From Pseudomonas sp. KBW05 (GTDB taxonomy: Bacteria; Pseudomonadota; Gammaproteobacteria; Pseudomonadales; Pseudomonadaceae), in contig NZ_QAJM01000008.1 in the NCBI RefSeq assembly GCF_003852405.1, positions 121,941 to 185,940 on the forward strand: a stretch of 64,000 bases of DNA, given 5' to 3'. The notes under the pieces were generated by a model. That model searched no databases and had not been told where the DNA came from. It saw nothing but the letters and a program-made list of their open reading frames with translations. The stretch's first letter is position 1, and the number at the start of each line of letters is the position of its first letter. Below are positions 34,045 to 43,570 of the stretch, one piece after another. Position numbers and translations under genes: made by a program.

Positions 34045-35181
34045 ATGATCATTTCGTCCGCTTCCGATTACCGTGAAGCCGCCCGACGCAAGCTGCCGCG
34101 CTTTCTGTTCGATTACATCGACGGTGGTGCCAACGCTGAGCACACGATGCGCGCCAACGGTTCGGACTTGGCGAATATCAGCCTGCGTCAACGCATTCTG
34201 CGCAATGTCGACAACCTGAGCCTCAAGACCACGCTGTTTGGCCAGGAGCTGGCGCTGCCGGTGATCCTCAGCCCTGTCGGCCTGACGGGCATGTATGCGC
34301 GTCGCGGTGAGGTGCAAGCGGCCAAGGCGGCGGCGAACAAGGGCATTCCCTTCTGCCTGTCCACGGTGTCGGTGTGCCCGATTGAAGAGGTCGCGTCACA
34401 AAGCCCGCAGGCGATCTGGTTCCAACTCTATGTGCTCAAGGACCGCGGCTTCATGCGCAACGCCCTGGAGCGTGCGCAAGCTGCCGGGGTCACCACGCTG
34501 GTGTTCACCGTGGACATGCCCACCCCTGGGTCACGCTACCGGGATGCGCATTCGGGCATGTCCGGCCCCTTCGCCGCGTCGCGGCGCATGCTGCAGGCGG
34601 TCACCAAGCCACAGTGGGCCTTGGATGTCGGGTTGCTGGGCCGCCCCCATGACTTGGGCAACATCTCCAGGTACCTGGGCAAACCCACCCATCTGGAAGA
34701 CTACATCGGCTGGCTGGCCAACAACTTCGACCCGTCGATCAGCTGGAACGACTTGGAGTGGATCCGCGATTTCTGGAAGGGCCCGATGATCATCAAGGGC
34801 ATCCTCGACCCACAGGACGCCAAGGACGCCGTGAGTTTCGGCGCGGATGGCATCGTGGTCTCCAACCATGGCGGCCGGCAACTGGACGGCGTGCTGTCCA
34901 CCGCCAAGGCGTTGCCGCCGATTGCCGAGGCCGTCGGTGATGACCTGACGGTATTGGTAGACTCGGGCGTACGCTCCGGGCTCGACGTGGTGCGCATGCT
35001 CGCCCTCGGGGCCAAGGCGTGCCTGCTGGGACGTTCCACCGTCTACGCACTGGCCGCCGACGGCCAGCACGGGGTGGAAAACCTGCTGGATATCTTCGCC
35101 AAGGAAATGCGCGTGGCCATGACATTGACCGGCGTGACCTCAATCGACCAGATCGACCACACGACGTTGGTGGGCCAATAG
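34045..35181 (+). CDS. lldD: L-lactate dehydrogenase (FMN, quinone-linked)
   Basis: The 378-residue product starts [20 protein letters not shown], the standard LldD beginning. FMN-family features are [47 protein letters not shown] and the active-site region [14 protein letters not shown] with catalytic His and Arg, then [14 protein letters not shown]. It oxidises L-lactate to pyruvate and passes electrons to quinone at the inner membrane. An upstream in-frame ATG at 34030 is rejected because GGAG lies correctly before 34045. No lactate permease gene adjoins it; the divergent LysR may control it. Confidence 0.93.
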   Translation: MIISSASDYREAARRKLPRFLFDYIDGGANAEHTMRANGSDLANISLRQRILRNVDNLSLKTTLFGQELALPVILSPVGLTGMYARRGEVQAAKAAANKGIPFCLSTVSVCPIEEVASQSPQAIWFQLYVLKDRGFMRNALERAQAAGVTTLVFTVDMPTPGSRYRDAHSGMSGPFAASRRMLQAVTKPQWALDVGLLGRPHDLGNISRYLGKPTHLEDYIGWLANNFDPSISWNDLEWIRDFWKGPMIIKGILDPQDAKDAVSFGADGIVVSNHGGRQLDGVLSTAKALPPIAEAVGDDLTVLVDSGVRSGLDVVRMLALGAKACLLGRSTVYALAADGQHGVENLLDIFAKEMRVAMTLTGVTSIDQIDHTTLVGQ

Positions 35182-35270
35182 CCAAATAACCGGCGCCACT
35201 CTTTACATTCGCACGGGCGTGCCAATTACAGTCGATTGATTTAAAAGAAGTTTTATAAAAACAAACTATT

Positions 35271-35286
35271 TGGCATGAATCTCGCT
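35271..35286 (+). promoter_or_regulatory. Candidate sigma-54 promoter upstream of the diguanylate cyclase
   Basis: TGGCATGAATCTCGCT has GG and GC ten bases apart, the -24/-12 arrangement of sigma-54 promoters (TGGCAC-N5-TTGC), with one mismatch in each half. It lies about 185 bases before the start and has an A/T-rich stretch (about 35240-35270) just upstream that could bend DNA. The rest of the 290-base gap (35182-35471) has no recognisable gene. Confidence 0.4.
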
Positions 35287-35471
35287 CTAACTCTTTTCAA
35301 GCAGGTTAGGCGATGACAAGACGTGTGGCAGTGCCCAGGGGTTATAACCCACTGCAAAGCGGTTTAAACTGTTTCCAATGTTTTACGGAACTGAGGGAAC
35401 AGTACTACGCATGGCACTCGCCACTCTTATCGAGCCTGTAAGACAGTTAAGTGCTTAGAGGCTGATAGTTT

Positions 35472-36398
35472 ATGAAAACACCGACCCAGACCCACGCAAT
35501 CGACTTCGACAGTGCCAAGTTGCAACGCCTGGGTTTCGGTCAACCGTCCGTTCTGGCACGCCGCCCCACCACGGTCGCCCAGCTGCGTCAGCAGTTGAGC
35601 ATGCACTTGCAGACCAGCCTGGAGCCCGAACGCATCCTCGGCCTGTTCTTCCGCGAGATCCAGCGCCTGGTCCCCCTCGACGCCCTCCAGTACCGCCACG
35701 AAGCCAGCGACCTGCGCCTGGAGTTCGGCCATCGCGGTCATCATTCGGTGAGCTACGCGTTGAGCCATGAAGGTGAGCACCTGGGTGAGCTGGTGTTCCG
35801 CCGCAACCAGCGCTTGCAGGAAGAAGAACTGAGCCAGCTCGAATCCCTGCTGGCCACCCTGCTCTACCCAATGCGCAACGCCCTGCTCTATCGCGCAGCG
35901 ACCCGCAGCGCCCTGCTCGATCCCCTGACAGAAACCGGTAACCGCATTGCCATGGACCAGACCCTGCAACGGGAAATCGACATGGCACGCCGGCACCTGA
36001 CCCCGCTGTCACTGCTGATGCTGGACATCGATCACTTCAAGGTCATCAACGATACCCACGGCCATACCGCCGGCGACAGCGTGCTGCGCGCCGTGGCCCA
36101 GGCCATCAAGAACCAGTTGCGCAACGTCGATATGGTGTTCAGGTTTGGCGGGGAAGAGTTTCTGATCCTGCTGTCCAACACCGGCCGGGATGCGGCGGCG
36201 ATGGTCGGCGAGCGCCTGCGCCAGGCGACACAAGCCCAGGATTATTGGGCGGACGGTGAAAGAATCGAATTGACCGTCAGCCTTGGCTGCTCGACCCTGC
36301 TGGCCGCAGAATCGGCCGAAAGCCTGTTGCGCCGGGCCGACAGCGCCTTGTACGTGGCCAAGCGCGAAGGTCGCAACCGCTTGGCAATGGCGGGGTAG
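35472..36398 (+). CDS. Diguanylate cyclase (GGDEF)
   Basis: The 308-residue product has an N-terminal GAF-like sensory part (about 35-140, LEPERILGLFFREIQRLVPL) and a GGDEF domain (about 155-305) with DIDHFKVINDTHGHTAGDSV and the signature RFGGEEFLILLSN. The residues that bind GTP and metal are intact, so it should make cyclic di-GMP. No transmembrane helix is seen. The allosteric RxxD site is not obvious just before the signature. It lies near the RbdA-like gene that can also degrade this second messenger. Confidence 0.92.
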   Translation: MKTPTQTHAIDFDSAKLQRLGFGQPSVLARRPTTVAQLRQQLSMHLQTSLEPERILGLFFREIQRLVPLDALQYRHEASDLRLEFGHRGHHSVSYALSHEGEHLGELVFRRNQRLQEEELSQLESLLATLLYPMRNALLYRAATRSALLDPLTETGNRIAMDQTLQREIDMARRHLTPLSLLMLDIDHFKVINDTHGHTAGDSVLRAVAQAIKNQLRNVDMVFRFGGEEFLILLSNTGRDAAAMVGERLRQATQAQDYWADGERIELTVSLGCSTLLAAESAESLLRRADSALYVAKREGRNRLAMAG

Positions 36399-36406
36399 AC
36401 CCCGCC
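36389..36406. terminator. Stem-loop between convergent genes
   Basis: GGCGGGGT (36389-36396) pairs with ACCCCGCC (36399-36406), overlapping the cyclase stop codon. It lies 14 bases before the end of the convergent TenA-like gene. There is no T run, so termination strength is uncertain. Confidence 0.4.
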
Positions 36407-36419
36407 ATCACGGGTCACA

Positions 36420-37214
36420 TCACGCTTCGCTGGCGACGCGCACCTGGCGCTCACGCACTGGCGCTTTCTCTTTCTCCAGGCGCATGCAGCTTTCCAGGAA
36501 CAGGTACATGTAGTCGTAGCTCTTGCACACGGCCTGGCGCAGCTCTGCCTGCAAAGCCTTGGTCGGGTTCATGCCGGCCAGGGTGCAGATGATTTCCAGC
36601 GCTTCCCACGGGTGGGCGTCATCGTACTGGGCATGCATCTTCAGCCACTTCATGGCGCGCTTGCGCTCTTCCTCGGGGAAGGCGGCCGCGTAGACACCGG
36701 TAGAACACACCACGGCGGACCACTCCCCCGTCGCCCCCTCAATGGCGTAGTTGGTCGCGGCCACGGCCACGATCAGCGAGTCGGCTGAGCTGGTGTGCCA
36801 GCACCAGTGGCTCAAGGCGTGCAGTTCCGGCGGGACGTTCTGCGCCTGCAACTCCTCGAGGCTGACGCCATGGGCACGGGCCCAATGCACCCAATAATCG
36901 GCGTGGTTCAACTCCACGCGAATATTGCGCATCAGCCAACGCCGCGCCATATCCTCCCCAGGATGGCGGGCAAACTTGGTCTTGGTGAGGTTCTGTGCCA
37001 TGTACAAGGCAAACTGTTCAACCACGGGCCAGCCACCGATCAGGTAGTGACGCAGGGTCTTGGCGCTGAGCGTGTTATCGCGCATGCGCTGGTACAGTTC
37101 GTGTTCGACAACGCGACGCTTGCTCTCGCTACAGTCCTGGATCAATTGCTGCGCCCAGGCGGGGTAACTCGAGGCTTCCATTAGCGGGCCGGTTCTGTTG
37201 AATGTGTCGATCAC
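36420..37214 (-). CDS. TenA/PqqC-like iron-oxygenase-fold protein
   Basis: The 264-residue all-helical product has the heme-oxygenase-like fold signatures MARRWLMRNIRVELNHADYW and CWHTSSADSLIVAVAATNYA, then IEGATGEWSAVV and MHAQYDDAHPWEALEIICTL. Conserved Glu, His and Asp of these helices could bind iron. Such proteins are often labelled 'TenA family transcriptional regulator', but they are more likely enzymes. The role in pseudomonads is not established. GTG 37214 has AAGGAG eight bases ahead. It lies next to the RbdA-like gene, as in P. aeruginosa. Confidence 0.85.
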   Translation of the reverse strand: MIDTFNRTGPLMEASSYPAWAQQLIQDCSESKRRVVEHELYQRMRDNTLSAKTLRHYLIGGWPVVEQFALYMAQNLTKTKFARHPGEDMARRWLMRNIRVELNHADYWVHWARAHGVSLEELQAQNVPPELHALSHWCWHTSSADSLIVAVAATNYAIEGATGEWSAVVCSTGVYAAAFPEEERKRAMKWLKMHAQYDDAHPWEALEIICTLAGMNPTKALQAELRQAVCKSYDYMYLFLESCMRLEKEKAPVRERQVRVASEA

Positions 37215-37259
37215 TATAAGGCTCCTTTTTAAGTGTGATAGTACAGACCAGCAGAGGTT

Positions 37260-39722
37260 TCAGCGGAATGTGCCGGGCGCCTTGAACAGCAGAGGCTGCG
37301 GCCGCACAGGTCGACACTGCAAGCTGTCAAAGGTAAACAATTGCGGGCGCTCGATCAGATAGCCCTGAGCGTAGTCAACACCTATCTCAAGTAGAGCCTG
37401 TTCGATATGGGGTGTTTCAACAAATTCGGCAATTGTGCGCTTACCCATGACGTGGCCGATGTGGTTGATCACTTCGACCATGGCGCGGTTAATCGGGTCG
37501 TCCAGCATATCCTTTACGAAACTTCCATCGATCTTCAGGAAGTCTACAGGTAAATGTTTGAGATAAGCGAATGAGGACATTCCGGCACAAAAGTCGTCGA
37601 GCGAGAAGTGACAACCTAACGCTTTGAGTTCATTAATAAAGCGAATAGCGCTGCCCAGATTGGCAATGGCGCTGGTTTCAGTTATTTCAAAACAGATCAT
37701 CGCTGGCGGAATACTGTAAGCCGCGAATTTCTCACGTAAAAAACCAAGAAAGTCGTCATCGCCAATCGTAATACCTGACAGATTGATCGCACACATCGCC
37801 ATCGGCCGGCCCGGCCGCTCACGCATGCAGTTGGCGATGATCTTGAACACGTTCTCCACCACCCAACGGTCCAGCGACGTCATCAGGCCGTAACGCTCAG
37901 CGGCCGGAATAAAGCTGTCGGGCAGAATAATGCGGCCCGCCTCATCGTGCAGGCGCAGGAGGATTTCAACATGGCCAGTGCCCCCATCGGTATGCCCCAA
38001 GGGTGAGATTTCCTGGGCGTACAGGCAGAAGCGGTTTTCTTCCAGGGCCATGTGCAAGCGTTGCACCCAAGCCATCTCGCCAAAACGCAGGGACAGCTCC
38101 GAGTCATCGGCATGGTAGACCTGCACCCGGTTGCGCCCCTTCTCCTTGGCCATGTAGCAGGCCATGTCCGCCGCACGCAGCGAGGTTTCGAGGGTGGTCG
38201 GCACGTGCGAAATATGCACCAGGCCAATGCTCACGGTGGTCATGAACGGCCGGCCCTTCCACACAAAATGCAGGCTTTGCACGGTATGGCGCAGGCTCTC
38301 GGCGATTTTTTCCGCCACGGGCGCCGGGCAGTTTTCCAGCAGGATGCCGAACTCATCGCCCCCCAACCGGGCCAAGGTGTCGCCTTCGCGCAGGTCCGAT
38401 TGCAACAGCGCACAGATATGGCGCAGCAACTCATCGCCGGCCGCATGCCCGCAGGTGTCGTTGACCAGCTTGAATTGGTCCAGGTCGAGGAACATCAACG
38501 CGTGCCGTGGGTTTTGCTGACGGCCAACGTGGTGCAACACCTGCTCCAGGCGGAACTCGAACTCACGGCGGTTGGCCAGGCCAGTCAAGGCGTCGTGGGT
38601 GGCCTGCCATGAGAGGTTGGCGATGTACTGGCGTTCCTGCGTCATGTCGTGCAGCACCAGCACCGCACCGCTGACCTTGCCGGCGCTGCGGATCGGCGCT
38701 CCGACCAGCGTCACCGAGACCGTGCTGCCATCCAGGCGCTGGATCAGCTTGGAATGCTCGCTGCCGCCACTGAGCTGGCCCTTGATGATGTGTTCGATCA
38801 GGGTAAAACCGTCGGGCTCGGCGTTTTCATCGAGCAGATTGAACAGCGCAGCCAGGGGCAGGCCTTGGGCCTGGGCGGACTTCCAGTGGGTCAACGCCTC
38901 GGCGGCCGGGTTCATGTAGGCGATGGCGCCGTCAACGTCGGTAGTAATGACGCCATCGCCAATCGACTCCAGCGTAATCTGCGCACGCTCCTTTTCCGCC
39001 TGCAACGCGTCGGCGAAGGCATGGCGCTGGGTCAGCAGTTTGCGCGTACGCAACAGGGCCAGCGCGATCAGGCCCAGGGCGGTGGCCAGGTTGGTGGTCA
39101 ACAGCAGCCGCAGGATCATCCGCGAGCCTTCGCCCAAGGCATCGCTGAAGGCCTTGGCGGCCGGGGTCACGCCGTCATTGATGGCAATGATGCGCGCCTT
39201 CCACTGCCGCACGTCGTTGGCGCTGACGTGATCCGAGCGGATAGCGCGGTGCATCTCCTGGGCCAGGTCATCCAATTGCACCAGGTAACCGTCGCCTACC
39301 GTCCACAGTTCGATGGCTTTTTCCAGATAGCTGAAATGACGGAAGTTGAGGTACAGCCAGATCAGGCTGGAGACATCATCGGGATGGTTGCCGCCCTTGA
39401 GGATGCCCTGGCGGGCCGCGGCGATATCCGGGGTGGAATGGTCGAGGGCGATGCGCAATTCATGCCCGCCCTGGGGCACGGCGATGGCCTGCTGGTACTT
39501 GAGGAACGTGGCTTCGTCGCGGTTATCGGCGTAGAGGGTGAGGTAGTAGATGGCGTCCTTCTGGCCCTTGGACCACAAGCTTTCGCCTGCTACGTAGCCG
39601 CGCACTGCTGAAAGCACGTAGAGACTGACACAGCCCAACAATGCCTGGAACAGCACGACGGCGATAAAGGGCCACACAATGCCCAACAGCCGAGGCGTTC
39701 CGAGAGTCCGCTTTTGCTTCAT
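37260..39722 (-). CDS. rbdA: Dual GGDEF-EAL cyclic di-GMP protein, RbdA-like
   Basis: The 820-residue product has an N-terminal transmembrane helix (WPFIAVVLFQALLGCVSLYV), a periplasmic sensor (about 45-215), a second helix (LRLLLTTNLATALGLIALAL), a PAS domain (about 265-385), a GGDEF domain (LARLGGDEFGILL, near 457) and an EAL domain (from about 580). The EAL signature reads EILLR; ITETSAI, DDFCAGMSSFAYLKHLP, KIDG and AEFVET are present, so phosphodiesterase activity is likely. Domain order, length and neighbours match RbdA (PA0861), which promotes biofilm dispersal. The start at 39722 is preferred over one 14 codons upstream. Confidence 0.88.
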   Translation of the reverse strand: MKQKRTLGTPRLLGIVWPFIAVVLFQALLGCVSLYVLSAVRGYVAGESLWSKGQKDAIYYLTLYADNRDEATFLKYQQAIAVPQGGHELRIALDHSTPDIAAARQGILKGGNHPDDVSSLIWLYLNFRHFSYLEKAIELWTVGDGYLVQLDDLAQEMHRAIRSDHVSANDVRQWKARIIAINDGVTPAAKAFSDALGEGSRMILRLLLTTNLATALGLIALALLRTRKLLTQRHAFADALQAEKERAQITLESIGDGVITTDVDGAIAYMNPAAEALTHWKSAQAQGLPLAALFNLLDENAEPDGFTLIEHIIKGQLSGGSEHSKLIQRLDGSTVSVTLVGAPIRSAGKVSGAVLVLHDMTQERQYIANLSWQATHDALTGLANRREFEFRLEQVLHHVGRQQNPRHALMFLDLDQFKLVNDTCGHAAGDELLRHICALLQSDLREGDTLARLGGDEFGILLENCPAPVAEKIAESLRHTVQSLHFVWKGRPFMTTVSIGLVHISHVPTTLETSLRAADMACYMAKEKGRNRVQVYHADDSELSLRFGEMAWVQRLHMALEENRFCLYAQEISPLGHTDGGTGHVEILLRLHDEAGRIILPDSFIPAAERYGLMTSLDRWVVENVFKIIANCMRERPGRPMAMCAINLSGITIGDDDFLGFLREKFAAYSIPPAMICFEITETSAIANLGSAIRFINELKALGCHFSLDDFCAGMSSFAYLKHLPVDFLKIDGSFVKDMLDDPINRAMVEVINHIGHVMGKRTIAEFVETPHIEQALLEIGVDYAQGYLIERPQLFTFDSLQCRPVRPQPLLFKAPGTFR

Positions 39723-39793
39723 GAAGTCCCTTGCACATGCACTGCTTGATACGCACGCGAACATCCGCTTCCGTTAGCACAGCCCAGTTCAAA

Positions 39794-41596
39794 TCAACGT
39801 ACTTGTTGCAAATGCCCATAGAGCTTGGCGTACAACCCACCCTCGGCAATCAGCTGCTGATGGTCGCCGTCCTCGGCAATGTGACCGCCGTCAAACACTA
39901 AAACTCGATCTGCCTGCTTAACCGCCGACAAGCGGTGGGCGATGATCAGTGTAGTACGCCCACTGAGAAACCGCGCCAGCGCCTGGTGCAGGTTGTACTC
40001 AGTGGCCGCATCGAGGGCCGAGGTCGCCTCATCGAGGATCACCACTTTCGGCTCCGCCAACACCATGCGCGCAATCGCCAGGCGTTGCCGCTGCCCACCG
40101 GAAAAACGCACCCCGGAACGCCCCACCACACTGTCCAAACCCATCGGCAGAGCCTTGACGGTAGCATCCAGCTGGGCAATTTCCAGTGCCTGCCAGCAGG
40201 CTTGATCGCTGCGGGTACGGCCCATCGTGAGGTTGGCGCGCACGGTGTCGTTGAACAAGGCAGGATGTTGCAGCACCACGGCGACGTTCTCGCGGATGGT
40301 CTCCAGGCCGATTTCCTGCTGGGTTGCACCGCCAAAACGGATGCTGCCGGCCTGCGGCGTGTAAAGCCCGAGCAACAGTTGCACCAGGGTACTTTTGCCG
40401 CCGCCGCTGGCACCGACAATCGCGACCTTTTCCCCCGGCGCAATGGCCAGGTTCAACTGGTCGAGCACCAGGTCTTCGCCGTAGCCGAAATCAAGGCCGC
40501 GCACTTCAATACCGACGGTTTCATGCCCGACAAATGGGTCTTCGCCACCGGCGTATTGCGGCTCGTCAGCCCGCGCCAGCAGCTCGTTGATCCGCGTCAG
40601 CGCACCGCCCGCCGCGTAGTAGGCGTATTGCAGGTTGAGCAGCTGCTCCACCGGGCCGATCATGAACCACAGGTAGCTGAACACCGCGAGCATCTGGCCG
40701 ATGGACAGGTCGGAAAACAACACCGTGAGCATCGCCGCCGCGCGGAAGATGTCGATGCCGAACTGGAACAGCAAGCCACTGGCACGGCTGGAGGCGTCGG
40801 TTTTCCACTGCGAATGGATCGCGTAGTCACGCACTTCCTGGGCACGCTGGCCCAGGCGCCCAAGGAAAAAGCCCTGGCGGTTGCCGGCGCGCACTTCCTG
40901 GATGGCATCGAGGGTTTCGGTCAGCGCCTGGGTAAACCGCGAGGTGCTGTCGTTTTCCAGTTTTTTCAGGTGTTTGACGCGCTTGCCCAACTGCACCGTG
41001 GCGTAGATCACCAACGGGTTGAACAACAGGATCAGCAACGCCAGCTGCCAATGCATCCACACCAGGATCGCCGAGGTGCCGACCAGGGTGAGCATGGCCA
41101 CCAGGAAGCGGCTGAGGGTTTCACCGACGAACTTGTCGAGGGTGTCCAGGTCGGTGACCAGGTGCGTGGTGACTGTGCCGCTGCCCAGGCTTTCGTATTC
41201 ACCGAGGGAAATGCGCTTGAGCCGTTCGATCAGCCGCACGCGGATGCGATACACGATGTCCTTGGCCAACCGCGCAAACAACCGCGCCTGCACCACGTTG
41301 AACACCAGCGCGCCGCAGCGCAACAGCAGGGTCACCAACAGCATCAGGCCGATGTAACCGGCGGCTTTCTGCCAGCCCAGGGGCAGCGCGTGGTTCATCA
41401 CCTTGAGCGCGGCATCGCCGTGGCCCAGGAGGACTTCGTCCACCAGCAAGGGCAATAACAGCGGAATGGGCACGCTGCACAGCGTCGCCAGCACGGCAAC
41501 GCCATTGGCGATCCACAGGGATTTCTTGTGACGCAGGGCCAGGCGGCGAATTTCCGCCCAGGTCAGTCGATCAGTGCGTTGAGCGGGTTCATGCAC
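39794..41596 (-). CDS. ABC transporter, fused permease and ATPase (exporter type)
   Basis: The 600-residue product has six transmembrane helices in the first 330 residues and an ATPase domain with Walker A (GASGGGKST), signature FSGGQRQR and Walker B (VVILDEATSAL), plus the H loop AHRLSAV. It belongs to the MsbA/lipid-or-drug half-transporter group and should work as a homodimer in the inner membrane. The substrate is unknown. It overlaps the DsbA-like gene by eight bases, so it is in one operon with it and trhO. The position matches PA0860. Confidence 0.92.
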   Translation of the reverse strand: MHEPAQRTDRLTWAEIRRLALRHKKSLWIANGVAVLATLCSVPIPLLLPLLVDEVLLGHGDAALKVMNHALPLGWQKAAGYIGLMLLVTLLLRCGALVFNVVQARLFARLAKDIVYRIRVRLIERLKRISLGEYESLGSGTVTTHLVTDLDTLDKFVGETLSRFLVAMLTLVGTSAILVWMHWQLALLILLFNPLVIYATVQLGKRVKHLKKLENDSTSRFTQALTETLDAIQEVRAGNRQGFFLGRLGQRAQEVRDYAIHSQWKTDASSRASGLLFQFGIDIFRAAAMLTVLFSDLSIGQMLAVFSYLWFMIGPVEQLLNLQYAYYAAGGALTRINELLARADEPQYAGGEDPFVGHETVGIEVRGLDFGYGEDLVLDQLNLAIAPGEKVAIVGASGGGKSTLVQLLLGLYTPQAGSIRFGGATQQEIGLETIRENVAVVLQHPALFNDTVRANLTMGRTRSDQACWQALEIAQLDATVKALPMGLDSVVGRSGVRFSGGQRQRLAIARMVLAEPKVVILDEATSALDAATEYNLHQALARFLSGRTTLIIAHRLSAVKQADRVLVFDGGHIAEDGDHQQLIAEGGLYAKLYGHLQQVR

Positions 41597-42224
41597 AGGC
41601 TGCTCGCTCCAGCCATCGACCCAACAGCGGCGAGAGCTCGGCCAGCGGCTGATAACCGTTGGTCAGCAAGGCCAGTTGACCATTGCGCTCAGCCAGCAGC
41701 GTCGGGAAACCGGCGATGCCCAAGTCCTGCACCCAGGTAAAATCGGCGGCGGTTGCGGCGTGCTGCTCGGCACGGTCGAACGCGCCGGCAAACTCGATAC
41801 GCGGGATGCCCGCCTGCTCGGCCAGCTCCACCAGCACGCTGGCGAGGGTCACGTCACGGCCCTCGACATAAAACGCGCGCTGGATCAGCCCCAGCAAGGT
41901 CCACGCACAATCCGGCGCCAGGCTGCGCGCGGTGACGATGGCACGGCACGCAGGCTCGGTGTCGTAGACAAAACCGTCGGGCAATGCACCCTCGCGCTTG
42001 AACGGCTGGCCAGTGGCGTCGGTGACGGCCTGCCAGTGTTCAAGGATGTAGCGCCGGGTCGTCGGCTCCAGTGCCGCACCGCTGCCGGTGCGCAAGCCGC
42101 CCACCACCAGGTGCACTTCCACACCGGTAGCGCGGGCCTGCTCCACCAGCGCTTCGGCCACCGGGGCAAACCCCCAGCACCAGGAACACATCGGGTCCAT
42201 TACATAGAGCAGGCGCGCGGACAT
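41589..42224 (-). CDS. DsbA-family thioredoxin-fold protein (COG3531)
   Basis: The 211-residue product starts MSARLLYVMDPMCSWCWGFA; CSWC is the redox-active pair of the DsbA/FrnE group. It has no signal peptide, so unlike DsbA it acts in the cytoplasm. The helical insert (DCAWTLLGLIQRAFYVEGRD) and cis-Pro loop (LGIAGFPTLLAERNGQLALL) are typical. It is three bases after trhO and overlaps the ABC gene, so all three are cotranscribed. The specific substrate is unknown. Confidence 0.9.
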   Translation of the reverse strand: MSARLLYVMDPMCSWCWGFAPVAEALVEQARATGVEVHLVVGGLRTGSGAALEPTTRRYILEHWQAVTDATGQPFKREGALPDGFVYDTEPACRAIVTARSLAPDCAWTLLGLIQRAFYVEGRDVTLASVLVELAEQAGIPRIEFAGAFDRAEQHAATAADFTWVQDLGIAGFPTLLAERNGQLALLTNGYQPLAELSPLLGRWLERAACA

Positions 42225-42227
42225 GGC

Positions 42228-43169
42228 TCAGGCCTCGGAAGGTGATTGCTTATAGTTGAAGCCAATCGGGTGCGGCATATTGCGGGCCTTGGCCAGTTCA
42301 ATCTGCTTCTGCCGGTCGATTGCGCTACGGCGGGTCTTCTCCGGCAGCTTATCCCAGCAATGTGGACAGCTGATGCCAGCCGCGTAGTGTTCGGATGCGC
42401 GGTCTTCGGCGCTGATCGGTGTGCGGCAGGCATGACATTGATCGTAGTCGCCTTCGCTCAAGTCGTGGCGCACGGTCACGCGATTGTCGAAAACAAAGCA
42501 GTCGCCCTGCCACTTGGTTTCTTCCTGCGGCACCTCTTCGAGGTACTTCAGGATGCCGCCCTTGAGGTGGTAGACCTCGTCGAAGCCTTCGCTGAGCATG
42601 TAGCTCGACGCTTTCTCGCAACGAATGCCGCCGGTGCAGAACATGGCGACTTTCTTGTGCTTGGCCGGGTCGAAGTTAGCTTTGATATAGTCAGGAAATT
42701 CGCGAAAACTGGTGGTTTTCGGGTCGATCGCACCTTCAAACGTACCGATCGACACTTCGTAGTCGTTGCGGGTGTCGATCAACAGCACTTCCGGGTCGCT
42801 GATCAACGCGTTCCAATCCTGCGGATCAACGTAGGTGCCGACTTTTTTGTTCGGATCGACGCCTTCGACGCCCAGGGTCACGATCTCTTTCTTCAGCTTG
42901 ACCTTGGTGCGGTAGAACGGCTGGTCGTCGCAGTACGACTCTTTGTGGTCGATATCGACCATGCGTGGGTCGTTTTTCAGCCAGGCCATCAGGCCATCAA
43001 TGCCTTCGCGGCTGCCGGAAACGGTGCCATTGATGCCTTCTTCGGCGATCAGCAAGGTGCCTTTGATGCCGTTGTCGACCATCGCCTGCAGCAGGGGCTC
43101 GCGCAGGGCGACGTAATCTTCGAGGGTGACGAACTTATACAGTGCCGCCACGACAATCGGTTGAGTCAT
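42228..43169 (-). CDS. trhO: tRNA uridine-34 hydroxylase TrhO
   Basis: The 313-residue rhodanese-type protein (formerly YceA) hydroxylates U34 in tRNA, using oxygen, in the first step to 5-methoxy/oxyacetyl uridine. Features are the N-terminal [20 protein letters not shown], the rhodanese domain with the conserved Cys in [16 protein letters not shown], and a C-terminal zinc-like Cys cluster (CHACRTP, CPHCWDK). Length and order match the family. Its operon continues with the DsbA-like and ABC genes. It is separated from bolA by a terminator. Confidence 0.93.
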   Translation of the reverse strand: MTQPIVVAALYKFVTLEDYVALREPLLQAMVDNGIKGTLLIAEEGINGTVSGSREGIDGLMAWLKNDPRMVDIDHKESYCDDQPFYRTKVKLKKEIVTLGVEGVDPNKKVGTYVDPQDWNALISDPEVLLIDTRNDYEVSIGTFEGAIDPKTTSFREFPDYIKANFDPAKHKKVAMFCTGGIRCEKASSYMLSEGFDEVYHLKGGILKYLEEVPQEETKWQGDCFVFDNRVTVRHDLSEGDYDQCHACRTPISAEDRASEHYAAGISCPHCWDKLPEKTRRSAIDRQKQIELAKARNMPHPIGFNYKQSPSEA

Positions 43170-43216
43170 GGGTGTTCTCTCCAGGTGGCTACCCTCGTAA
43201 AGGGTGAACCGGATGC

Positions 43217-43246
43217 AAAAAAAACGCGCCGGCTAAGCGGCGCGTT
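43217..43246 (-). terminator. Terminator after bolA
   Basis: On the minus strand, AACGCGCCG-CTTAGC-CGGCGCGTT is followed by a run of eight T. It lies 25 bases after the bolA stop codon and 48 before the trhO start, so it separates the two units. Confidence 0.85.
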
Positions 43247-43270
43247 GCGGATTCTATCAGGGATAACCCG

Positions 43271-43564
43271 TCAATGTCCGCCAGCGCAGGTCGGCGAGGC
43301 CGGGGCTGCGTCGATTTTCGCCCATTCTTCAGGCGTGTAGGTATGCAGCGCCAGCGCATGAAACTCGCTCATCAGGTCACCCAGGGTGGCGTAGACCGTC
43401 TGGTGGCGCTTGACGCAGTTAAGCCCTTCGAACTGCGGGCTGACCAGCACGGCCTTGAAGTGGGTCTGCAACCCACGGCTGTGCATGTGGCTTTCGTCCA
43501 GCACGCTCAAGTGCTCCGGGCTCAAGGCGGCGAGCGCCGTTTCGATACGCTGTTGCATGGTCAT
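43271..43564 (-). CDS. bolA: BolA family protein
   Basis: The 97-residue protein has the BolA fold with LSPEHLSVLDESHMHSRGLQ, then THFKAVLVSPQFEGLNCVKR and the helix HQTVYATLGDLM ending HALALHTYTPEEW. BolA-like proteins work with monothiol glutaredoxins in iron-sulfur trafficking and some bind DNA; the conserved His and a Cys are present. It follows the DUF2059 gene by six bases, so they share a transcript. The context matches PA0857. Confidence 0.94.
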   Translation of the reverse strand: MTMQQRIETALAALSPEHLSVLDESHMHSRGLQTHFKAVLVSPQFEGLNCVKRHQTVYATLGDLMSEFHALALHTYTPEEWAKIDAAPASPTCAGGH

Positions 43565-43570
43565 TCCTGC

